12,493 bases of DNA from Pseudomonadota bacterium (GTDB lineage Bacteria; Pseudomonadota; Alphaproteobacteria; Acetobacterales; Acetobacteraceae), in assembly GCA_021784255.1 (NCBI GenBank), contig JAJXSZ010000052.1, positions 1 through 12,493 on the forward strand, written 5' to 3'. The notes beneath the pieces were generated by a model. The model was given only the letters and a program-made list of their open reading frames with translations, ran no database searches and was not told where the DNA came from. Numbering within the stretch: position 1 is the stretch's first letter; the number at the start of each line of letters is the position of its first letter. Shown here one piece after another: positions 8,151-12,493 of the stretch. Position numbers and translations under genes: made by a program.

Positions 8151-8156
8151 GGAGGG
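8151..8156 (+). promoter_or_regulatory. Ribosome binding site deciding the bcp start
   Basis: GGAGGG with a 4-nt gap to ATG 8161 supports that start over the in-frame ATG at 8137. The earlier start would add eight residues (MRASAEGS) that lie outside the peroxiredoxin fold. Confidence 0.75.
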
Positions 8157-8160
8157 TTCG

Positions 8161-8628
8161 ATGGCTCTGGCCGAAGGCGACAAGGCTCCGGATTTCACCA
8201 TGGCCGCGAGCGGCGGGCGGACCGCCAGCCTCAAGGCGATGCACGGCAGGCCGTTCCTGCTCTACTTCTACCCCAAGGCCGACACGCCCGGCTGCACCAG
8301 GGAGGCGTGCGGCTTCCAGGAGGCGTTGCCGCAACTGAGCAGCATCGGCATCGAGGTGATCGGCGTCTCGAAGGACAAGATGAAGCCGATCGAAGCCTTC
8401 GCCGCCAAGTATGGGCTGCGCTTTCCGCTCGCCTCGGACGAGGATCTCGCCGTCGCCAAGGCGTACGGCGTCTGGGTCGAGAAGTCGCGCTATGGGCGCA
8501 AATACATGGGCGTCGAGCGTGCCAGCTTCCTCATCGACAGGCACGGCAGGATCGCCCGGATCTGGCCCAAGGTGAAGGTGGACGGCCACGCCGCCGAGGT
8601 GCTGCAGGCGGCCAGGGAACTCGGCTGA
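8161..8628 (+). CDS. bcp: Thioredoxin-dependent thiol peroxidase, BCP/PrxQ-type peroxiredoxin
   Basis: The 155-residue protein has standard BCP length and layout. It opens with LAEGDKAPDFTM, followed by LLYFYPKADTPGCTREACGF. Peroxidatic C45 lies in the PxxxTxxC-type loop (P38, T42, C45), and C50 five residues later is the resolving cysteine of the two-cysteine PrxQ group. GVWVEKSRYGRKYMGVERAS near 101-120 is the usual C-terminal block. The enzyme reduces hydrogen peroxide and organic hydroperoxides in the cytoplasm, using thioredoxin as electron donor. The gene follows the nitrilase gene by 54 bp and may belong to the glnE transcript. Its 3' end meets the convergent msrQ with a 7-bp gap, leaving no room for an intergenic terminator, so 3' transcript overlap is likely. 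Confidence 0.95.
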   Translation: MALAEGDKAPDFTMAASGGRTASLKAMHGRPFLLYFYPKADTPGCTREACGFQEALPQLSSIGIEVIGVSKDKMKPIEAFAAKYGLRFPLASDEDLAVAKAYGVWVEKSRYGRKYMGVERASFLIDRHGRIARIWPKVKVDGHAAEVLQAARELG

Positions 8629-8635
8629 CCGTCGC

Positions 8636-9469
8636 TCAGGCCAGCGCCGCCGCGCGCCGCGGGCGCCTTCGCCAGCGTCGCGTCGTGCCGATCAGCGCCA
8701 CCGCGAGGAACAGCGCGCCGATCCAGGCCGCCGGCCGTGGCCAGGGCGTGACCTGCAGGTTGGCGGCGAGCACGCGCATCGCGGGGACGCCGGTGGCGAG
8801 CGCATACCACAGCGTTTCGATCCCGACGGTGGCGAGTGCGGCCGCCACGGCCAGCGCCGCAAAGAGCAGCGGCTGCGCCTGCAGCCGCCGCGGCAGCAGC
8901 CGCCAGCAGCCGAGCCAGGCGAACACCCCCGCCGCGAACACCGCGTTGGTGACGTCGATCTTCGACTGCAGGAAATAGTGGATCAGCGCCAGCACCGCGA
9001 GCGGGAAGATCAGCCGGTGCAACTTCTTCCACCCGCCCCGCAGCCGCCGCTGCCAGCCATCGGTGGACGTGATCAGCAGCGTCGTGAGGCCGCACAGCGT
9101 CGTGAACCCGATGGTGAGGTAAAACCGCTTCACGATCTCGCCGGCGACGAACACCAGGCTGAAATTCTGCTGCGCGAGATACAGCGAGACATGCGCGAGC
9201 GCGTAGCAGCCGGTGGCCACCCCGAGCATGCGCCGCAGCTGCACCACGCCTGGCCAGTCCCAGACGGCGCGGGCGGGCGAGACCGCCAGCGTCAGCAGCA
9301 GGAAGCGCACCGTCCAATCGCCGCAGCGGCGCAGCAACTCGGTGACCGGCCGTCCGCCGAGGTCGCCCGCGAAGCCGCGCAGCAGCAGCCAGGCCGCGGG
9401 CAGGAACAGCCCCAGGAAGACCAGCAGCTTGAACCAGGAGAACCGTCCGGCGGCGTCCTTCCAGGGCAC
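8636..9469 (-). CDS. msrQ: MsrQ haem-binding membrane subunit of the periplasmic methionine sulfoxide reductase
   Basis: This 277-residue, multi-spanning protein starts MPWKDAAGRFSWFKLLVFLG, a typical MsrQ (YedZ) opening. Hydrophobic segments lie at about 14-30, 53-69, 82-99, 116-134, 152-167 and in the C-terminal third. Histidines at 93 (YALAHVSLYL), 151 (WKKLHRLIF) and 164 (LALIHYFLQ) match the conserved b-type haem ligands of the family (E. coli H91, H151, H164). MsrQ passes electrons from the inner membrane to the molybdopterin enzyme MsrP, which repairs oxidised methionine in periplasmic proteins. The GTG start at 9469 is chosen because AAGAGGAG lies 6 nt upstream; an ATG at 9538 would add 23 residues unlike the family. 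No msrP is adjacent: the space upstream is a control region and then an unrelated divergent gene. It converges on bcp. Confidence 0.93.
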   Translation of the reverse strand: MPWKDAAGRFSWFKLLVFLGLFLPAAWLLLRGFAGDLGGRPVTELLRRCGDWTVRFLLLTLAVSPARAVWDWPGVVQLRRMLGVATGCYALAHVSLYLAQQNFSLVFVAGEIVKRFYLTIGFTTLCGLTTLLITSTDGWQRRLRGGWKKLHRLIFPLAVLALIHYFLQSKIDVTNAVFAAGVFAWLGCWRLLPRRLQAQPLLFAALAVAAALATVGIETLWYALATGVPAMRVLAANLQVTPWPRPAAWIGALFLAVALIGTTRRWRRRPRRAAALA

Positions 9470-9475
9470 GATCGA

Positions 9476-9483
9476 CTCCTCTT
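9476..9483 (-). promoter_or_regulatory. Ribosome binding site deciding the msrQ GTG start
   Basis: AAGAGGAG on the minus strand, 6 nt before GTG 9469, is the best Shine-Dalgarno match in this leader. It favours the GTG start over the ATG at 9538. Confidence 0.75.
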
Positions 9484-9564
9484 GCGCGTCATCTCTGCAA
9501 CGCGCGGGCGGGCGGGACGTAACAGCACGACGACGCATGGCGGGCGGGACCGGACGGTGAAAAA

Positions 9565-9592
9565 CCGGTCACGGCAAAGCTGTGCCGACCGG
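9565..9592. repeat. Imperfect inverted repeat upstream of the SAF-domain dehydrogenase
   Basis: CCGGT-CA-CGGCA and TGCCG-ACCGG pair as two 5-bp stems separated by a 2-nt bulge, around a 6-nt loop (AAGCTG). An overlapping inverted repeat, GACCGG (9548-9553) with CCGGTC (9565-9570), shares the left arm, so two alternative pairings are possible. It could be an operator or leader hairpin; in GC-rich DNA chance is also possible. Confidence 0.4.
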
Positions 9593-9641
9593 CTCGCCTT
9601 CGGCCCACGCCTAACATAGGCTGCGGGCGGGAGAAGACAGC

Positions 9642-10961
9642 ATGAATCTTTCCAGACTGGCGGCGGCACGGGCGGAAGCCGGCAACAAGGTGCGCGTGGT
9701 GCAGGTGGGGGCGGGCAAGTTCGGTGCCATGTTCCTCGCCCAGGTGCCGAGCTCGCCCGGAATCGACGTCGTCGGCATCGCCGACCTGGCACCGGACCGG
9801 GCGCGGGCGACCTGCCGTAACACCGGCTGGGACGAGGGGCGGATCGCCGCCTGCCGTTTTTCCGATGACGCCGCGGCCCTGATCGCCGCCCTGCGGCCCG
9901 AGGTGGTGGTGGAGGCGACCGGCAACCCCGCCGCCGGCATCGCCCATGCCCGCGCCGCGATTGGCGCCGGCGCGCATATCGTGATGGTCAATGTCGAGGC
10001 CGACGTGCTTGCCGGCCCACTGCTGGCGGCGGAGGCGAGGGCGGCGGGCGTGGTCTATTCGCTCGCCTACGGCGACCAGCCGGCGCTCGTCTGCGAGATG
10101 GTGGACTGGGCACGCGCCACCGGGTTTTCCGTCGTCGCCGCGGGCAAGGGGACGAAATACCTGCCCGCCTACCACGCCGTGACGCCGGACGACGTGTGGA
10201 CGCATTACGGTCTTTCGCCGGAGCAGGCGAAGGCGGCGGGGATGAACCCGCAGATGTTCAACTCGTTCCTGGATGGCACCAAATCCGCGATCGAGATGGC
10301 CGCGATCGCCAACGCAACGGGCCTTGCCGTGCCGCGCGCGGGTCTCGCCTTTCCGCCCTGCGGTGCGGACGACCTGCCGCACACGCTGCGCCCGCGCGAG
10401 GCGGGGGGCGTGCTCGAAGCCCCCGGCCTGGTCGAGGTCGTCTCGTCGCTGGAACGCGATGGCCGGCCGGTGGCGCGCGACCTGCGCTGGGGCGTCTATG
10501 TCGTGTTCGAGGCGCCGACGCCCTACGCGGCTGCGTGCTTCGCCCAATATGGGCTGCGCACCGACGCGACCGGCCGCTACGCCGCGATGTTCAAGCCCTA
10601 TCACCTGATCGGGCTCGAGCTCGGGATCTCGGTCCTTGCCGCCGCGTTGCGGCGCGAGCCGACGGGCGCGCCGCAAGGTTTCGCCGGCGACGTGGTCGCG
10701 GTCGCCAAGCGCACGCTGCCGGCCGGCACGCGGCTCGATGGCGAGGGCGGCTACACGGTGTGGGGCCGGCTGATGCCCGCCGCGGAGAGCCTCGCGGTCG
10801 GTGCGCTGCCCATCGGTCTCGCCCACGCCATCCGCACCACGCGCGAGATCCCGGCCGGCACGGTGCTGCGCCGGGCGGACGTGGAAGCCCCGGTGGGCAT
10901 TGCCGCCGAAGCGCGCGCGGCGATGGAGGCGCGTTTCGCTACAGCAACGAAGTCCGCCTGA
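9642..10961 (+). CDS. Predicted homoserine dehydrogenase-like oxidoreductase with C-terminal SAF domain
   Basis: The 439-residue protein has an N-terminal Rossmann fold: VRVVQVGAGKFGAMFL with the dinucleotide motif GAGKFG at 23-28, and VVVEATGNP at 88-96 at the edge of the NAD site. Conserved central blocks are MVNVEADVLAGP (115-126), YGDQPAL (143-149), GKGTKYLPAYH (168-178), FNSFLDGTKSAIEMAAIANA (206-225) and PYHLIGLELG (319-328). Residues about 350-416 (GDVVAVAKRTLPAGTRLDG through EIPAGTVLRRADVEAP) form an SAF domain. This arrangement is that of COG4091, 'predicted homoserine dehydrogenase with C-terminal SAF domain'. The regular homoserine dehydrogenase catalytic domain is not evident, so a threonine/methionine pathway role should not be assumed; the substrate is unknown. 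ATG 9642 has GGGAG about 8 nt upstream. The gene converges on the FAD D-2-hydroxyacid dehydrogenase with 3 bp between stops. Confidence 0.85.
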   Translation: MNLSRLAAARAEAGNKVRVVQVGAGKFGAMFLAQVPSSPGIDVVGIADLAPDRARATCRNTGWDEGRIAACRFSDDAAALIAALRPEVVVEATGNPAAGIAHARAAIGAGAHIVMVNVEADVLAGPLLAAEARAAGVVYSLAYGDQPALVCEMVDWARATGFSVVAAGKGTKYLPAYHAVTPDDVWTHYGLSPEQAKAAGMNPQMFNSFLDGTKSAIEMAAIANATGLAVPRAGLAFPPCGADDLPHTLRPREAGGVLEAPGLVEVVSSLERDGRPVARDLRWGVYVVFEAPTPYAAACFAQYGLRTDATGRYAAMFKPYHLIGLELGISVLAAALRREPTGAPQGFAGDVVAVAKRTLPAGTRLDGEGGYTVWGRLMPAAESLAVGALPIGLAHAIRTTREIPAGTVLRRADVEAPVGIAAEARAAMEARFATATKSA

Positions 10962-10964
10962 CGC

Positions 10965-12329
10965 CTACTGGAAGAACATCTTCCCGGGGTTGAGGATGCC
11001 GTTGGGATCGAGCGTGGCCTTGATGTCGCGCATGACCCCGATCGCGGTCTCCCCGTGCTCCTCGAGGATGAAGCCGCGCTTGCCGAGGCCGACGCCGTGC
11101 TCGCCGCTGCAGGAGCCGCCGAGGGCCAGCGCGCGCGCCACGATCTTGGCATCCAGCGCCCAGGCGCGCTCGATCCCGCCCGCCTCCGGCGGGATCAGCA
11201 CGACCGTATGGAAATTGCCATCCCCGACATGCCCCACGATCGGCGCGGAAAGCCCGGAGGCCTCGATATCCTCCTTGGCGCCGAGGATCGCTTCCGCCAG
11301 TTTCGATATCGGCACGATCGCGTCGGTGGTGAAGGCCCGGTGCCCAGGCCTGGCAGCCAGCGCCGCCCAATAGGCATCGTGGCGCGCCTGCCACAGCTTC
11401 GCGCGCTCCTCCGCCGCCCGGGTCCAGGCGAAACCATTGCCGCCATGCTCGCGCGCGATCGCCTCCACCGCCTTCGCCTGCTCGGCAACGCCCGCCTCGC
11501 TGCCGTGGAACTCGAGAAACAGCGTTGGCACGGGCGCCATGCCGGCAAGCTTCGCGTAGGCGATGCAGTCGCGCATCATCGCCTCGTCGAGGATCTCGAT
11601 GCGCGCAACGGGGATCGCGGCACCCATCACCGTCATCACCGTTTCCACTGCGCCGGCGAGGGTGGCGAACTGGCACACCGCCGAGGAGATCGCCTCCGGG
11701 ATCGGGTGCAGCCGCAGCCCGATCTGCGTGATCACGCCGAGCGTGCCTTCCGAGCCGATGAACAGCCGCGTCAGGTCATAGCCGGTCGCGGATTTGCGCA
11801 CCCGCCCGCCGGTCCGCACCACGCGCCCATCCGCCATCACCACGGTGAGCCCGAGCACGTTCTCGCGGATCGTGCCGTAGCGCACCGCATTGGTGCCGGA
11901 GGCGCGCGTCGCCGCCATGCCGCCGAGCGTGCAATGACTGCCGGGATCGACCGGGAAGAAGAGGCCCTGGTCGCGCAGATGCTCGTTGAGTTGCGCGCGC
12001 GTGACGCCGGCCTCGACGCGGCAGTCCATGTCCTCGGCATGCACCTCGAGGATGCGCGTCATCCGGCTGAGGTCGAGCGAGATGCCGCCGCGCACGGGCG
12101 TGACATGTCCCTCGAGCGAGGTGCCGGCGCCGAACGGCGTCACCGGCACGCCACGCGCGTTCGCGAGCCGCAGCACGCCAGCGACCTCGTCCGTCGTCTC
12201 GGCGAACACCACCGCCTCGGGCAGCACCGGCTTCTGGCTGTCCTCGCCGTGCGAATGCTGCTCGCGCAGGGCCGCGCCGGTGGAGAAACGTTCGCCCAGC
12301 AGGGCACGCAACTCAGGTTCGATGTCCAT
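10965..12329 (-). CDS. FAD-binding D-lactate/D-2-hydroxyacid dehydrogenase (GlcD/DLD-type)
   Basis: The 454-residue flavoenzyme belongs to the VAO/PCMH-type FAD-linked oxidase family. The FAD-binding half (about 36-200) shows VTPFGAGTSLEGH (63-75), FPVDPGSHCTLGGMAA (125-140), GTNAVRYGTIRENV (145-158) and SATGYDLTRLFIGSEGTLGV (180-199). The C-terminal FAD-oxidase domain (about 212-452) has GHVGDGNFH (366-374), CSGEHGVGLGKR (407-418) and a closing DPNGILNPGKMF. H367, H374 and H411 are the expected metal and active-site histidines. Relatives oxidise D-lactate, glycolate or D-2-hydroxyglutarate and pass electrons to cytochrome c or quinone. Size and motifs fit the D-lactate dehydrogenase (cytochrome) type, but the substrate is not fixed by sequence alone. 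No glcE or glcF partners are adjacent. The ATG at 12329 has TGGAGG 4 nt upstream. A longer form from 12428 would run into the neighbouring gene and is unlikely. Confidence 0.93.
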   Translation of the reverse strand: MDIEPELRALLGERFSTGAALREQHSHGEDSQKPVLPEAVVFAETTDEVAGVLRLANARGVPVTPFGAGTSLEGHVTPVRGGISLDLSRMTRILEVHAEDMDCRVEAGVTRAQLNEHLRDQGLFFPVDPGSHCTLGGMAATRASGTNAVRYGTIRENVLGLTVVMADGRVVRTGGRVRKSATGYDLTRLFIGSEGTLGVITQIGLRLHPIPEAISSAVCQFATLAGAVETVMTVMGAAIPVARIEILDEAMMRDCIAYAKLAGMAPVPTLFLEFHGSEAGVAEQAKAVEAIAREHGGNGFAWTRAAEERAKLWQARHDAYWAALAARPGHRAFTTDAIVPISKLAEAILGAKEDIEASGLSAPIVGHVGDGNFHTVVLIPPEAGGIERAWALDAKIVARALALGGSCSGEHGVGLGKRGFILEEHGETAIGVMRDIKATLDPNGILNPGKMFFQ

Positions 12330-12333
12330 GCAG

Positions 12334-12339
12334 CCTCCA
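12334..12339 (-). promoter_or_regulatory. Ribosome binding site deciding the D-lactate dehydrogenase start
   Basis: TGGAGG on the minus strand, 4 nt before ATG 12329, supports that start over the longer open frame reaching 12428. The extra 33 residues of the longer frame are encoded by the palindromic spacer and the end of the upstream gene. Confidence 0.75.
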
Positions 12340-12351
12340 CAGCGCAGGCCA

Positions 12352-12398
12352 GGGTCTTGCCCCCGACCCGCCAAGGGCACCAGGCCCTCGGATCCGAG
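12352..12398. repeat. Cluster of three short palindromes between the membrane protein and the D-lactate dehydrogenase
   Basis: Three inverted repeats lie side by side in a 76-bp spacer. GGGTC (12352-12356) pairs with GACCC (12365-12369) around an 8-nt loop. AGGGC (12374-12378) pairs with GCCCT (12384-12388) around a 5-nt loop. CTCGGATCCGAG (12387-12398) is a perfect 12-bp palindrome that shares two bases with the second hairpin. There is no T run, so a simple intrinsic terminator is not obvious. It may be a dispersed intergenic repeat, an operator, or an mRNA-processing hairpin between two cotranscribed genes. Confidence 0.55.
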
Positions 12399-12405
12399 AC
12401 CCTTA

Positions 12406-12493
12406 TCAGGCCGCCAGACTGAGCCCAATCCCCGCGAGCGCGGAAAGCACCACCACCAGCAACGGCGGCGCGTGCCACGCGACCAGCAGCACG
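12406..12493 (-). CDS. C-terminal end of a small membrane protein, possibly AzlD-like (partial)
   Basis: The window edge cuts this gene, leaving its last 28 codons and the TGA at 12408-12406. The visible residues run from VLLVAWHAPPLLVVVLSALA to GIGLSLAA and form one strongly hydrophobic helix ending at the stop. This is how small transporter subunits such as AzlD (branched-chain amino acid export) often end, but one helix cannot settle the family. The two other minus-strand frames look less protein-like; the competing frame is Arg/Ala/Gly-rich. It lies 76 bp upstream of the D-lactate dehydrogenase on the same strand and may share its transcript. The reading frame is probably real; the AzlD suggestion is weak. 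Confidence 0.5.
   Translation of the reverse strand, partial: VLLVAWHAPPLLVVVLSALAGIGLSLAA

Larger units (their letters stand above)
9470..9641. other. Divergent intergenic control region between msrQ and the SAF-domain dehydrogenase
   Basis: This 172-bp stretch is the longest non-coding segment in the window and must hold the promoters for both flanking genes. I see no convincing small gene in it. On the plus strand, TAACAT at 9612-9617 could be a -10 element, but no good -35 lies at the expected distance. GGGAG at 9629-9633 is the ribosome binding site for ATG 9642. Short inverted repeats lie at about 9548-9592. Confidence 0.6.

Noticed and set aside
7156..8589. A 477-codon minus-strand open frame across the nitrilase and bcp
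   Set aside because: It runs antisense to two recognised genes and has no domain; a GC-bias artefact.
9489..10826. A 445-codon minus-strand open frame across the SAF-domain dehydrogenase
   Set aside because: Antisense to a conserved protein, Arg/His-rich, no recognisable domain.
11055..12422. A 455-codon plus-strand open frame across the D-lactate dehydrogenase
   Set aside because: Antisense shadow with composition unlike a real protein; the minus strand encodes a clear flavoenzyme.
12330..12428. N-terminal extension of the D-lactate dehydrogenase to a start at 12428
   Set aside because: The added residues do not resemble the family, overlap the upstream gene's end and the palindromes, and a better ribosome binding site precedes ATG 12329.
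1..12493. Mobile element, CRISPR, tRNA/rRNA, toxin-antitoxin or new defence system
   Set aside because: No transposase, integrase, direct-repeat array, cloverleaf or defence-type domain was seen on either strand; nearly all of the sequence is covered by recognisable housekeeping or metabolic genes.

Overview
The window is GC-rich, densely packed bacterial chromosome, by eye around 70% GC. It fits an alphaproteobacterium, probably a Rhodospirillales/Acetobacteraceae-type organism. The grounds are the strong GC bias at third codon positions, the AsmA-like/glnE/bcp gene company, and the character of the proteins; taxonomy is an inference because no rRNA or other marker is present. I see no tRNA, rRNA, CRISPR array, insertion sequence, phage gene or integrase, so this looks like core or soft-core chromosome rather than an island.

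Layout. Left edge (1-950): a GNAT acetyltransferase on the minus strand, cut by the window start, diverges from a small DOPA 4,5-dioxygenase-family gene on the plus strand. Centre-left (987-4262, minus): a 1091-residue AsmA/YhdP-like membrane-anchored protein. Centre (4262-8628, plus): glnE (glutamine synthetase adenylyltransferase/deadenylase), an N-carbamoyl-D-amino-acid hydrolase-like nitrilase 8 bp behind it, then the peroxiredoxin bcp. Centre-right (8636-9469, minus): msrQ, the haem membrane subunit of the periplasmic methionine sulfoxide reductase, converging on bcp with a 7-bp gap. After a 172-bp divergent intergenic region (the longest non-coding stretch) comes a plus-strand dehydrogenase with a C-terminal SAF domain (9642-10961). 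It converges, with a 3-bp gap, on a minus-strand FAD-dependent D-lactate/D-2-hydroxyacid dehydrogenase (10965-12329). The right edge holds the last 28 codons of a small membrane protein on the minus strand (12406-12493), separated from the D-lactate dehydrogenase by a run of short palindromes.

How the genes may work together. glnE controls nitrogen assimilation by modifying glutamine synthetase, and the nitrilase behind it would release ammonia from carbamoyl compounds, so a nitrogen link is plausible but unproven. Bcp and MsrQ both belong to oxidative-damage defence. The SAF-domain dehydrogenase and the FAD D-2-hydroxyacid dehydrogenase face each other and may act on related hydroxyacids; their substrates are not set by the sequence.

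I did not find a clear new multi-gene system. The points most worth a second look are the nitrilase in an unusual place with an altered active-site position, the unassigned SAF-domain dehydrogenase beside a D-2-hydroxyacid dehydrogenase, the glnE and AsmA-like genes whose start codons share a base, the msrQ with no msrP beside it, and the palindrome cluster near the right edge.
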